Shown one piece after another: positions 16,340 through 25,595 of a stretch of 64,000 nucleotides of DNA. The notes beneath the pieces are model-generated. The model made no database searches. It had not been told where the DNA came from and was given only the letters and a program-made list of their open reading frames with translations. The translations under genes and the position numbers were made by a program. This DNA is from Pseudomonas matsuisoli (GTDB taxonomy: Bacteria > Pseudomonadota > Gammaproteobacteria > Pseudomonadales > Pseudomonadaceae). The stretch lies in the NCBI RefSeq assembly GCF_014647635.1, contig NZ_BMPO01000001.1, positions 558,001 to 622,000 on the forward strand, in the 5' to 3' direction. Positions within the stretch are counted from its first letter, which is position 1. Each line of letters opens with the position of its first letter.

Positions 16340-17776
16340 TCACTCCAAACCGTATTTGCTGGCGATTTTTTTGCCATAAGCCCGCCAATCGTCGAGCATT
16401 CCACTTTTTTCCGGCGGCGCAGTGAGCGCGCTCTGCTCCAACGCATTGCAAAAATCCGGATAAGTCAGCGGCGCGCCATATTCCGGGCGGCGCAATCGTT
16501 GCTGACAGAATTGATGCCAGTCCTGTTGCTCCTGCGGAGACAAGGTATGCGGATAATTTCGCGCGCGGTAGCGAAAGAGCAATTCCGTCAGCCTTGGATC
16601 TGCGAATGTCCAATCATCGCCGTTGAGTTCGGCAGGGTCGGCACTTCGAATCAGCGTGCATAGGCGCTTGTCTCGTTCGCCGAAGAAACCGTCATAGAGT
16701 TGCTGCTCTGGGTCATCGCACGCCGAAAAGTCCTGCGCGGCATACACCGTAGATAGCTTGTCCTGCCACGCGGATTGTTGATCGCGTAGCCGCTGCGCTC
16801 TGCGCTCACACAACGACAGGTCAATGCCTAGACGCGTTTGATCGGCCTCCCGCAGCACTGACAGCGGCGCAACCACCGGGCATTTGTTTATGTGGACCAA
16901 CTTCAATGGGACAGGCCGCTCGTTTTCCTTGAGGTCGGTATGGCGTGTATATAAACGCTCGCGAAGCTGGTCGCCCGACAAGGACATCAAATCATCGCTT
17001 TCGACTTGCAGGTCGCAGACCACCAGCGCATTTCGATTGGTGGGGTGCCACGCAAGCGGCAATACGATCGATAGGTAGCTGCGCTCACCGGCGTACCGGC
17101 CAGAAATGTGCACCAGCGGACGAAGTAGCTGCACTTGCTCCATCACACGGTGCTTGCTGCGCAGTGCGTACAGATACGCATACAGTTTGGGTTGGCGATC
17201 GCGTAGCAATCGGGCTAGCGCAATAGTCGCCCGGACATCGGAAAGCGCATCGTGTGCCTGACCATGCACGAGGCCGTTGGCTTGAGTGAGTAGTTCCAGC
17301 TTGAGCGTGACGCGCCCATCATCCGTCTTTGGCCATTCGATACCCTCGGGCCGCAGCGCGTAGGCGGTCCGCACTAGATCGATAAGATCCCAGCGGCTGT
17401 TGCCGGATTGCCACTCGCGGCCGTACGGATCGTAGAAGTTGCGATATAGGCTGAAACGCGTGACCTCATCGTCGAAACGCAAGCTGTTGTAACCAGCAAC
17501 ACAGGTTGAAGGTTGACAGAGCTCGGCGTGCAGGCGGGCCATGAATTCGGCTTCATCGAGCCCGCGCTCTTGTAGACGGGACGGCGAGATACCGGTGACC
17601 AGACAGGCAGCAGGATGGGGAAGGATGTCATCGCTCAACCGGCAATACAGATTGAGCGGCTCGCCGATTTCGTTGAGCGCTTCATCCGTACGAATACCCG
17701 CGACCTGTAATGGGCGGTCACGGCGCGGGTCGATGCCCGTGGTTTCGTAGTCGTACCAGAAGATGCTGGCGGTCAC
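16340..17776 (-). CDS. sbcB: Exodeoxyribonuclease I
   Basis: A 478-aa protein, the usual ExoI length. The DEDDh exonuclease domain starts at IFWYDYETTGIDPRRDRPLQ (ExoI motif with catalytic Asp and Glu), with AGYNSLRFDDEVTRF and HDALSDVRATIALA as motifs II and III. The SH3-like and helical C-terminal domains follow. It degrades single-stranded DNA 3' to 5' and takes part in recombination and mismatch repair. It converges on mvaT, with the inverted repeat between them. Confidence 0.97.
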   Translation of the reverse strand: MTASIFWYDYETTGIDPRRDRPLQVAGIRTDEALNEIGEPLNLYCRLSDDILPHPAACLVTGISPSRLQERGLDEAEFMARLHAELCQPSTCVAGYNSLRFDDEVTRFSLYRNFYDPYGREWQSGNSRWDLIDLVRTAYALRPEGIEWPKTDDGRVTLKLELLTQANGLVHGQAHDALSDVRATIALARLLRDRQPKLYAYLYALRSKHRVMEQVQLLRPLVHISGRYAGERSYLSIVLPLAWHPTNRNALVVCDLQVESDDLMSLSGDQLRERLYTRHTDLKENERPVPLKLVHINKCPVVAPLSVLREADQTRLGIDLSLCERRAQRLRDQQSAWQDKLSTVYAAQDFSACDDPEQQLYDGFFGERDKRLCTLIRSADPAELNGDDWTFADPRLTELLFRYRARNYPHTLSPQEQQDWHQFCQQRLRRPEYGAPLTYPDFCNALEQSALTAPPEKSGMLDDWRAYGKKIASKYGLE

Positions 17777-17878
17777 GATCGCCTCCCTTAAAAGGCATCG
17801 AGTCTACCATTCACAGGCGTAGGCGGATCGTTCAGGGCCGCGCTCGCATTAGCTAGTGCGCGGCCGCCTTGAGAACGA

Positions 17879-18238
17879 TCAAGCGGATGTTGGGAGCGGG
17901 TGAAAGCTGAAATAGGCGCGCAGTACGTCTACCAGTTCTGCATATTCGACAGGCGGTTCGGAGAGGGAAAAACCCGAATCGTACACCCCCGGATTCACAT
18001 CCTCGCGACTCCAGTGACAAAGCGCCTTGAAGTCGATGTTGTGCACCACGCCATCCTGCCCAGGGATTTTGAGGCGTAGGTCAAAGCGCGCGTTGACGAG
18101 CATTGGTAGCTCGCTGACGAGCATCAATCCTTCCAGGGACACGTTGCCCAGATAACCCATTGGTTTATCCGTGACGCCGTTGAATACCTTGAGGTAGTAC
18201 GGCAGTTGGTGACGCTCGATTCGTCGCTGCATATGCAT
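17879..18238 (-). CDS. PilZ-domain protein
   Basis: A 119-aa protein that is essentially one PilZ domain. The RRIERH motif near the N-terminus corresponds to the RxxxR c-di-GMP-binding switch, and NVSLEGLML corresponds to the (D/N)xSxxG motif. Both binding motifs are present, so c-di-GMP binding is likely. The start could be ATG 18238 or ATG 18232; neither has a strong ribosome binding site. It lies 74 bp after the TPR lipoprotein gene on the same strand. Confidence 0.85.
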   Translation of the reverse strand: MHMQRRIERHQLPYYLKVFNGVTDKPMGYLGNVSLEGLMLVSELPMLVNARFDLRLKIPGQDGVVHNIDFKALCHWSREDVNPGVYDSGFSLSEPPVEYAELVDVLRAYFSFHPLPTSA

Positions 18239-18312
18239 GAAGGCATTTCGCTATGATGACACGAGTATGTACACAGCCAGCCGCGTCTGACAATCGCCAA
18301 CCGCCAAAACCG

Positions 18313-18696
18313 TTATTTGGCAGCGGTCGGCACGGCGTAAGTCTTCGCGGCTGCGCTGTCCCTGACAAGCCCTAGCTGATCGAGCGTTTGCAAGCGGGCC
18401 CGCGCGCGAAACGCATACTCGCTCGCAGGAAAACGCCCAACGATGTACCGATAGGTTTCCGCCGCATCGAGATACAGGCTTTCACGCTCCAGGCACTGAC
18501 CGCGCAACAGTGAAATCTCCGGCTGCAAATAGGTGCGTGCGTGTGCATTGCGCTCCGCTCGTGACAGCTCAAGCATCGCCTTGCCGCAATCGCCCTGCTC
18601 ATAGGCCAGGTAAGCCTCGTCCAACTGGCCATGCAGCGCAGCCCGCGTGCACCCGGCCAACACCAGTACTGCCGAACAAATGAGTAAAAAACGCAT
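18313..18696 (-). CDS. Small TPR-like lipoprotein
   Basis: A 127-aa protein with a type II signal peptide; the lipobox LVLAGC puts the acylated cysteine at residue 16. The mature part has helical repeats (LDEAYLAYEQGDCGKAMLELSRAERN, then AAETYRYIVGRFPASEYAFRAR) of tetratricopeptide type. It is predicted to sit at the outer or inner membrane. I do not know its partner. Confidence 0.8.
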   Translation of the reverse strand: MRFLLICSAVLVLAGCTRAALHGQLDEAYLAYEQGDCGKAMLELSRAERNAHARTYLQPEISLLRGQCLERESLYLDAAETYRYIVGRFPASEYAFRARARLQTLDQLGLVRDSAAAKTYAVPTAAK

Positions 18697-18915
18697 GATG
18701 AAATCCTCCGATGACTTTTTTCATCGGCGCCCGTCCGTATTTCTTCAATATTTGTGATGCATATTCAGTTTCCCCTTCCGAACGGTCCAGCCGGATGGAC
18801 GGGAATCATCCCCTGAATTTCGATTCGAATAGCAGAAGTAGTGTCCAGCAGGCGATGACTACAGCCACCCCACGTAGTAGCCTGCCAGCCAGCCAAGATG
18901 CTCAGGAGCAATTGC

Positions 18916-20367
18916 ATGACCACGCGCCGTACCAAAATCGTCGCCACCCTCGGCCCAGCGAGCCAGTCCCCCGAAGTACTGGAGCAGCTGATCGTTGCAG
19001 GGATTGACGTCGCCCGTCTGAACTTCTCGCACGGCACCCCGGACGAGCATAAGGCCCGCGCTCAACTGGTACGTGATTTGGCTGCGAAGCATGGCCGTCA
19101 CGTGGCGCTGCTGGGTGACCTGCAAGGCCCGAAGATTCGCATCGCCAAGTTCACTAGCAAACGTATCGAGCTCAAGGAAGGCGACACCTTCCGACTTTCC
19201 GTCACTCACCCGCGTGACGCGGGCACCCAGGACGTCGTCGGGATCGACTACCCCGATCTGATCAAAGACTGCGGCGTAGGTGATGATCTGCTGCTCGACG
19301 ACGGTCGCGTCGTGATGACAGTGAAGAATAAAACCGCAGACGAGCTCGAGTGCACCGTTTTGATCGGCGGTCCGCTATCCGACAACAAAGGTATCAACCG
19401 TCGCGGCGGTGGCCTGACTGCCCCTGCCTTGACCGCCAAAGACAAAGCCGATATCAAGCTTGCCGCTGAAATGGAGCTGGACTACCTGGCCGTGTCGTTC
19501 CCACGTGATGCCGCTGACATGGAGCTCGCCCGCCGCCTACGTGACGAAGCCGGCAGCACTGCCTGGCTCGTTGCTAAAGTCGAGCGTGCCGAAGCAGTCA
19601 AGGATGACGAAGCGCTTGACGGCCTGATTCGCGCCAGCGATGCAGTGATGGTTGCCCGCGGCGACCTCGGTGTCGAAATTGGCGATGCCGAACTCGTGGG
19701 CATCCAGAAGAAGATCATTCTGCACTCGCGCCGCTACAACAAGGCGGTAATCGTAGCCACGCAGATGATGGAGTCGATGATCACCAACCCGATGCCGACC
19801 CGCGCCGAGGTCTCCGACGTGGCGAACGCAGCGCTGGATAATACCGACGCCGTGATGCTGTCTGCCGAAAGCGCAGCCGGCGCGTACCCGGTCGAAGCGG
19901 TGAAGGCGATGGCGCGCGTGTGCCTTGGCGCGGAAAAGCATCCGATCAGCCAAAAATCCAGCCACCGTCTTGGCAAGACCTTCGAGCGCTGCGATGAAAG
20001 CGTCGCCCTGGCTGCGATGTACACAGCGAATCACTTCCCTGGAGTCAAAGCGATCATCAGCCTGACAGAAAGCGGCTACAGCCCGCTGATCATGTCGCGA
20101 CTGCGTTCGTCGATCCCGATCTATGCGTTTACCCCCCACCGTGAAGCGCAGGCCAGAGTCGCTCTATTCCGCGGTGTCTACACGGTTCCGTTCGATCCGC
20201 TGGCCTATCCGGCGGACAAGGTCAGCCAGGCCGCCGTCGACGAGTTGATCAAGCGTGGCGCGGTTGAGCCCGGTGACTGGGTTGTCCTGACCAAAGGCGA
20301 CAGCTACCACGGTACCGGAGGTACCAATACGCTCAAGGTACTGCACGTCGGCGACCCTATCGTCTGA
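18916..20367 (+). CDS. pykA: Pyruvate kinase, PykA type
   Basis: A 483-aa protein. ATG 18916 has AGGAG eight bases upstream and begins MTTRRTKIVATLGPAS; a frame extension to 18898 lacks support. Motifs include LLGDLQGPKIR, the Mg2+/K+ site, MVARGDLGVEIG and VATQMMESMI. It converts PEP and ADP to pyruvate and ATP in the cytoplasm. Length matches Pseudomonas PykA, the main AMP-activated isozyme; PykF is usually shorter. A strong terminator follows at once. Confidence 0.96.
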   Translation: MTTRRTKIVATLGPASQSPEVLEQLIVAGIDVARLNFSHGTPDEHKARAQLVRDLAAKHGRHVALLGDLQGPKIRIAKFTSKRIELKEGDTFRLSVTHPRDAGTQDVVGIDYPDLIKDCGVGDDLLLDDGRVVMTVKNKTADELECTVLIGGPLSDNKGINRRGGGLTAPALTAKDKADIKLAAEMELDYLAVSFPRDAADMELARRLRDEAGSTAWLVAKVERAEAVKDDEALDGLIRASDAVMVARGDLGVEIGDAELVGIQKKIILHSRRYNKAVIVATQMMESMITNPMPTRAEVSDVANAALDNTDAVMLSAESAAGAYPVEAVKAMARVCLGAEKHPISQKSSHRLGKTFERCDESVALAAMYTANHFPGVKAIISLTESGYSPLIMSRLRSSIPIYAFTPHREAQARVALFRGVYTVPFDPLAYPADKVSQAAVDELIKRGAVEPGDWVVLTKGDSYHGTGGTNTLKVLHVGDPIV

Positions 20368-20715
20368 CCTGAAGGCCGCCTCGCACGAGGCGGCCTTTTT
20401 CGTGGGCCGCCTATGATGCGTGCCAACGGCTTCGACTCCCTGCCACCTCAACGTCCCCCAAACGCCCTTCCTGTCAAATCGAGCAACGCCAAGTCTGACC
20501 ATCGCGGTATACTGCCGCGCTTTTTGCGATAAGCCCGCACGTCGGTATGTGCGAGCCGCAACCGGAATCCGAATGAACGCCACGCAGGGCAAGAACGAGG
20601 TTCGGGGTTTCCAACCCTCGACCGCCTCGTCTGCCGGCTGCCAAGGCGATCTGGAGCCGTACGTGGACGCGACCGGCGATAGAACAATGTTCCCGCCTAG
20701 AAAGAGGAGCGCCCT
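20368..20715 (+). other. pykA-fumarase intergenic region
   Basis: This 348-bp gap begins with the pykA terminator. The rest has no supported gene; it presumably holds the promoter and leader of the fumarase gene. AAAGAGGAG at about 20700 is the fumarase ribosome binding site. Confidence 0.6.
20372..20400 (+). terminator. Intrinsic terminator of pykA
   Basis: A GC-rich perfect stem (GGCCGCCTCG with CGAGGCGGCC, loop CA) is followed by TTTTT, five bases after the pykA stop. Confidence 0.93.
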
Positions 20716-22239
20716 GTGACCGTGATCAAGCAAGACGACCTGATTCAGAGCGTCGCCGATGCCCTGCAATTCATTTCGTACTACCACCCCGTCGACTTCA
20801 TCGAAGCCATGCACGAGGCCTACCTGCGCGAGGAATCCGCAGCGGCGCGTGACTCAATCGCTCAGATCCTGATCAACTCGCGCATGTGCGCCACGGGCCA
20901 TCGCCCGATCTGCCAGGACACCGGCATCGTCACCGTCTTCGTGAAAGTCGGTATGGACGTGCGCTGGGACGGTGCGACCATGAGCGTCGACGACATGATC
21001 AATGAAGGCGTACGCCGCGCCTACAACCTGCCGGAAAACGTCCTGCGCGCCTCGATCCTCGCCGATCCTGCCGGCGCGCGTAAGAACACCAAGGACAACA
21101 CCCCCGCGGTCATCCACTACTCCATCGTTCCCGGCGACAAGGTCGAAGTGGACGTTGCGGCCAAGGGTGGCGGCTCGGAAAACAAGTCGAAGATGGCGAT
21201 GCTCAACCCATCCGATTCTATCGTCGACTGGATCCTCAAGACCGTACCGACCATGGGCGCTGGCTGGTGTCCGCCCGGGATGCTGGGTATCGGCATTGGC
21301 GGTACCGCCGAGAAAGCAGCCGTATTGGCGAAAGAGTCGTTGATGGACGAAATCGACATCCACGAGCTCAAGGCACGTGGCCCCCAGAATCGTCTGGAAG
21401 AGTTGCGCCTCGAAATTTTCGAGAAGGTCAATGCACTGGGTATCGGCGCCCAAGGACTTGGCGGCCTGACCACAGTGTTGGACGTCAAGATCAAGGATTA
21501 CCCGACGCATGCGGCATCGTTGCCGGTGTGCATGATCCCGAACTGCGCCGCGACTCGTCATGCGCATTTCATTCTCGACGGAAGTGGTCCCGCAGCACTG
21601 GAAGCGCCACCGCTAGACGCCTACCCGGAAATCGTCTGGGAAGCTGGCCCCTCGGCCCGCCGGGTCGACCTGAACACCGTCACCCCGGAAGACGTCGCCA
21701 GCTGGAAGCCAGGCGAAACCTTGTTGCTCAACGGCAAGATGCTTACCGGTCGCGACGCTGCCCACAAGCGCATGGTCGACATGCTAAACAAAGGTGAGCA
21801 ACTACCTGTCGACCTCAAAGGCCGCTTCATTTACTACGTTGGCCCAGTCGATCCTGTAGGTGACGAAGTTGTTGGTCCGGCCGGCCCCACCACGGCCACA
21901 CGGATGGACAAATTCACCCGGCAGATCCTTGAGCAGACCGGCTTGCTGGGCATGATCGGCAAATCCGAGCGCGGCCCGATCGCCATCGAGGCGATCAAGG
22001 ACAACAAGGCCGTGTACCTGATGGCTGTCGGCGGCGCGGCTTACCTCGTCGCCCAGGCGATCAAGGGCTCCAAGACCCTAGCCTTCCCTGAGCTAGGGAT
22101 GGAAGCGATCTACGAGTTCGACGTCCAGGACATGCCCGTCACCGTCGCCGTTGATACCAACGGCGAATCGGTACATATCACCGGCCCAGCGATCTGGAGC
22201 AAGAAAATTGCTGAAAGTCTTGCGGTAGAAGTGAAGTAA
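20716..22239 (+). CDS. fumA: Fumarate hydratase, class I (iron-sulfur)
   Basis: A 507-aa protein starting at GTG 20716 with a GAGGAG ribosome binding site. The N-terminal domain has RPICQDTGIVTVFVKVG and the C-terminal swivelling domain has GPTTATRMDKFTRQILEQTG. The three cluster cysteines fit CQDTG, CMIPNC and the GWCPPG region of class I fumarases. It interconverts fumarate and malate in the TCA cycle with an oxygen-labile [4Fe-4S] cluster. It lies downstream of pykA, as in P. aeruginosa. Class II fumC is not in the window. Confidence 0.95.
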   Translation: MTVIKQDDLIQSVADALQFISYYHPVDFIEAMHEAYLREESAAARDSIAQILINSRMCATGHRPICQDTGIVTVFVKVGMDVRWDGATMSVDDMINEGVRRAYNLPENVLRASILADPAGARKNTKDNTPAVIHYSIVPGDKVEVDVAAKGGGSENKSKMAMLNPSDSIVDWILKTVPTMGAGWCPPGMLGIGIGGTAEKAAVLAKESLMDEIDIHELKARGPQNRLEELRLEIFEKVNALGIGAQGLGGLTTVLDVKIKDYPTHAASLPVCMIPNCAATRHAHFILDGSGPAALEAPPLDAYPEIVWEAGPSARRVDLNTVTPEDVASWKPGETLLLNGKMLTGRDAAHKRMVDMLNKGEQLPVDLKGRFIYYVGPVDPVGDEVVGPAGPTTATRMDKFTRQILEQTGLLGMIGKSERGPIAIEAIKDNKAVYLMAVGGAAYLVAQAIKGSKTLAFPELGMEAIYEFDVQDMPVTVAVDTNGESVHITGPAIWSKKIAESLAVEVK

Positions 22240-22257
22240 GATCTTGCCGCTAAGCAA

Positions 22258-22290
22258 AAAGGAGCCCGGCCCAGTGCCGGGCTTTCTTTT
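22258..22290 (+). terminator. Intrinsic terminator of the fumarase gene
   Basis: Stem GCCCGGC (22264-22270) and GCCGGGC (22276-22282) with loop CCAGT, followed by TTTCTTTT. The remainder of the 321-bp gap to 22560 shows no gene. Confidence 0.88.
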
Positions 22291-22560
22291 GCGCGAATGA
22301 ACGGAGTCGAATGCTACAAGCGGACCGATGGAAGCCTTCCAGGATTCCAGCCGGCGCTCGAGCAACGTCAGGGAGCCGGCCGGGCGGCGCCCGCCATGCC
22401 CACGATTGCGAACCCACCGAGAAAACGCGGCAATACGGTTGAATGAAAGGCACGCTGGCTACCGCGATACTTTTCTTCCAAACGATTGACCCATGACGTT
22501 TGTTTCCCAGCGCCGCTCGGCTGATAATTCCCGGCTTCATTCATGGCGGGATGAGCGTTG

Positions 22561-23328
22561 ATGGACGTCGTACTCGATCCACAGATGCTGCTTTTGCTCG
22601 GTGTCATTGCGCTCGGAGCGGGTTTCATCGATACCCTCGCAGGCGGCGGTGGGCTTATCACCTTGCCGGCCATGCTGCTCATGCAGGTACCACCGGTCCA
22701 GGCGATCGCGACAAACAAGCTGCAGGGCACCTTCGGCACGTTGGTATCGACCCTTACATTGTTGCGTAAACGACAGCTCAGCCTCGATGAGGTCAAGGCT
22801 GCATGCCTTTCCTCGTTCATCGGCGCCGCACTCGGCGCGGTAGTGATCCAGTTCATCGATGCCTCAGCGCTAGATCTGTTGGTTCCGGTCGTGCTGCTTA
22901 GCATCGCCCTGTATTTCCTGCTCGCGCCGAGCGCTGGTGAGCTCGAACGAAAACCGCGAATAGGTGACCGTGCCTATCGACGTTTCGTGATCCCGGTTAT
23001 AGGGTTTTACGACGGTTTCTTCGGCCCCGGTACGGGATCGTTCTTCTCACTCGCCGGTGTCGCGCTTCGCGGACGCAACTTGATCAACGCCACCGCGTCT
23101 GCCAAAGCCATGAACCTCGCCAGCAACGTCGCGTCGCTGGTCGTATTTGTTTTAGGGGGCAAGGTCCTCTGGACGCTCGGCCTTGTGATGGCAGCCGGGC
23201 AACTGGTGGGTGCCTATCTCGGCTCCATGGCACTGATCGCCGGTGGCGCAAAATTGATCCGCCCGTTGATCGTGATCGTCTGCTTCGCCATGGTCGGCCG
23301 CTACCTGTACCAGAACGTTTGGCTTTGA
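22561..23328 (+). CDS. TSUP-family (YfcA/TauE/SafE) membrane permease
   Basis: A 255-aa protein with about eight membrane segments. The N-terminal repeat signature GFIDTLAGGGGLITLPAML and the second-half signature GFYDGFFGPGTGSFFSLAG are diagnostic of the DUF81/TSUP family, which exports or imports sulfite, sulfoacetate and other organosulfur compounds. Substrate here is unknown. ATG 22561 is preferred over the TTG one codon upstream. It stands alone after the fumarase terminator. Confidence 0.88.
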   Translation: MDVVLDPQMLLLLGVIALGAGFIDTLAGGGGLITLPAMLLMQVPPVQAIATNKLQGTFGTLVSTLTLLRKRQLSLDEVKAACLSSFIGAALGAVVIQFIDASALDLLVPVVLLSIALYFLLAPSAGELERKPRIGDRAYRRFVIPVIGFYDGFFGPGTGSFFSLAGVALRGRNLINATASAKAMNLASNVASLVVFVLGGKVLWTLGLVMAAGQLVGAYLGSMALIAGGAKLIRPLIVIVCFAMVGRYLYQNVWL

Positions 23329-23348
23329 TGCGGGCCGGGCTGCGAAGG

Positions 23349-23499
23349 GCTTGCCCGCGAACGCGCTGGCGATGACAACCGCTCCTGCATCTGTATACGT
23401 CTTCGATGCGACCGTTTCACGACGGAAGCTTTAAAGCCAAAGCAAAATCTGCACTGATTAACGCAGGATCACCGATCCGATACCGATCCGCGGGCAAGC
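23349..23499. repeat. REP-like inverted pair in a 435-bp intergenic region
   Basis: GCTTGCCCGCG (23349-23359) and its perfect complement CGCGGGCAAGC (23489-23499) lie 129 bp apart. A degenerate third copy (GGCTGGCCCGCGAA) is near 23655. The core resembles Pseudomonas REP sequences, which contain GGGCTTGCCCGCGAA. The gap 23329-23763 holds no gene; it lies between the convergent TSUP and opgD genes. Confidence 0.6.
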
Positions 23500-23729
23500 G
23501 AACCGCCGCCTAGCCCTTTCGTACAGCGATCCGGGAATGCTTTTGTAGGAGTACACGAGTCTTCAATGCGGCAGCTTCGATACAAAAGTCCTGCGGTCAT
23601 ACCGAAGGGGCTGGGCTGTCTACACCCGAGACAGCAGGTCTGGTAATGGTTCGCAGGCTGGCCCGCGAATACGGTTACGGGGCAAGAGCGTGGCTAACGT
23701 TGGCCCTGTAGTAGATACGGGGCACCCAT

Positions 23730-23760
23730 AAAAAACGCCGCGTGAACGCGGCGTTTTTTT
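23730..23760 (-). terminator. Bidirectional terminator downstream of opgD
   Basis: AAAAAACGCCGCG, loop TGAA, then CGCGGCGTTTTTTT gives a perfect GC stem with T runs on both strands. It lies 4 bases after the opgD stop on the minus strand and can also serve the TSUP gene. Confidence 0.93.
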
Positions 23761-23763
23761 GGC

Positions 23764-25407
23764 CTAGTAACCGACCGGCGGGTATTTCCGTTCATCGGCG
23801 GGCGGCGGAAAGTACTGGTACAGCCAGGTTTCGCTGAGCACTTCCTTGGTTTCGACACGACGAATGTAGGCGCGGAATTCGACAGGATCGGTGCTATCGG
23901 TGGTTGGGAACCAGTCGAACTGCGCGCGGAACCCTTTCTCCTCCGGGTGCAACGCGAAGATATTGAATTCCTTCGTCGTGCCACTGGAGGCATCGACAAC
24001 GACTTCAACCGCGTCTTTCCAATCCATATCGTCCAGCGGGCCACCGATGTAGTCGACGGCGAAACGGCGGGCCCATACGTCCGGCCAATGTTCGCCAGGC
24101 GCCCAACCTTGCTTGAAGCCACCCATACCGGAACGCGTGGCGAGCACGCGCGCCAGCGTTGGCTTCACGGGCGGCACCGCAGCCCAGTGCAGCTTGTAGC
24201 CGAAACCTAGGGAGTCGCCGGCCTTGATGGGTTGTTTTGGGTTCCAGAACGCCACGATGTTATCCATCGTCTCGCCGGTGGTTGGAATCTCGAGCAGATC
24301 GATGCTGCCCTCCCCCCACTGCGTGGTCGGCTCGACCCACAGGCTCGGACGACGGCTGTACCAGTTCGAGGTGTCCTGGTAGTTCATGAATTCATGGTTG
24401 CTCTGCACCAGACCGAAACCCTTCGGGCTGTTGTCAGCGAAGGCGTTGAACTGCAGCTTCTCGGGGTTGTTCAGTGGCCGGCAGACCCACTCACCATTTC
24501 CACGCCACATGGACAGGCGGTCCGTGTCGTGGATGTTCGGGTTGATGAAGTCGCACATGCGGCGTTCATACGGACCACAAGCGAACATGCTGGTCATGGG
24601 CGTGATGCCGAGCTGCTTGATGTCCTTGCGTGCATGGACATGCATATCGATATCCATGATGACGCGGTCCGGCTGGCAATCGATATCGAAACGGTAAGCG
24701 CCGGTGATGCTTGGACCGTTCAGCAGGGCATAGAGCTTGAATCGTGTACTGTCTTTCGCTGGGGTTTCGAACCAGAACTCCACGAAATCCGGGAATTCTT
24801 CCTGCGTGTCGGCGTAAGTGTTGATCGCGACGCCGCGGGCGGATAGCCCGTACTGCCCCGTGTTGTCCACCGCACGGAAGTAGCTCGCGCCAAGGAAGGA
24901 CACAATGTCGTAACGGGCGATATTTGGCTGCTTGAAAACCTTGAGACCTGAAAACGCCAGGTCCTTGCCCTTGAGTTGGCTGACGTCGACACCGCTCTGA
25001 CCGTAGTCGAACAGCTCGGGGCGGTAATGCACCTCCCGCGCTTCGCCGGTTTTCGGATCGAGGCTATGCATGCGAACGGGCTGTTTGAAGCCCATGCCCA
25101 CGTGGAAGAACTGCACGTCCAGTTGCCCTTCGAGCTCTTTCCAGAGCGAATGCTCGGGGTCGTACTGGATTGCGTTGAACTGTTGCGGCGTCATCTGGGC
25201 CAGCGTCGGCGGCAGTGTCTGGGCATTGCTGACATAGGCCTCGCCGGCCATCTTCTTCGCACGTGCCTTTAGGTCGTCATAGCTGAAGCGCTCGGCTTTG
25301 CCGTCGGCGGTTTGCGCCATTGCACGCGCGGCAAAAAGGCTGGTTGCGGGGATGCCAGTATAGGCGGCCAGGGCCATGGAAGCTTTCAGTAAGTCTCTGC
25401 GTTGCAT
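23764..25407 (-). CDS. opgD: Glucan biosynthesis protein D (OpgD/MdoD)
   Basis: A 547-aa periplasmic protein. ATG 25407 has AAGG six bases upstream; the in-frame extension to 25431 lacks a ribosome binding site. The N-terminus [20 protein letters not shown], with cleavage near AMA-QT, is a twin-arginine signal, as is usual for OpgD. The beta-sandwich domain begins [18 protein letters not shown], and the family motif EFWFETP is present. It takes part in making osmoregulated periplasmic glucans. opgG and opgH are not in this window. Confidence 0.95.
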   Translation of the reverse strand: MQRRDLLKASMALAAYTGIPATSLFAARAMAQTADGKAERFSYDDLKARAKKMAGEAYVSNAQTLPPTLAQMTPQQFNAIQYDPEHSLWKELEGQLDVQFFHVGMGFKQPVRMHSLDPKTGEAREVHYRPELFDYGQSGVDVSQLKGKDLAFSGLKVFKQPNIARYDIVSFLGASYFRAVDNTGQYGLSARGVAINTYADTQEEFPDFVEFWFETPAKDSTRFKLYALLNGPSITGAYRFDIDCQPDRVIMDIDMHVHARKDIKQLGITPMTSMFACGPYERRMCDFINPNIHDTDRLSMWRGNGEWVCRPLNNPEKLQFNAFADNSPKGFGLVQSNHEFMNYQDTSNWYSRRPSLWVEPTTQWGEGSIDLLEIPTTGETMDNIVAFWNPKQPIKAGDSLGFGYKLHWAAVPPVKPTLARVLATRSGMGGFKQGWAPGEHWPDVWARRFAVDYIGGPLDDMDWKDAVEVVVDASSGTTKEFNIFALHPEEKGFRAQFDWFPTTDSTDPVEFRAYIRRVETKEVLSETWLYQYFPPPADERKYPPVGY

Positions 25408-25595
25408 GGATAACCTTAGCGGTCGGGACAAAGGGGCTGTGCGCGTAGCGCCAATTCGGTCTACAGCGAAGCGGTTAAAAAGGGCTTTGCAACAGATGTT
25501 TCAATAGCCCGTCAGTTCCATCGACGGGCGCGATTGTGTCTCCGAACCGCGCGGAGACTGGTATAAGCAATCATTACCGGCTATGTCGGCGCCGA

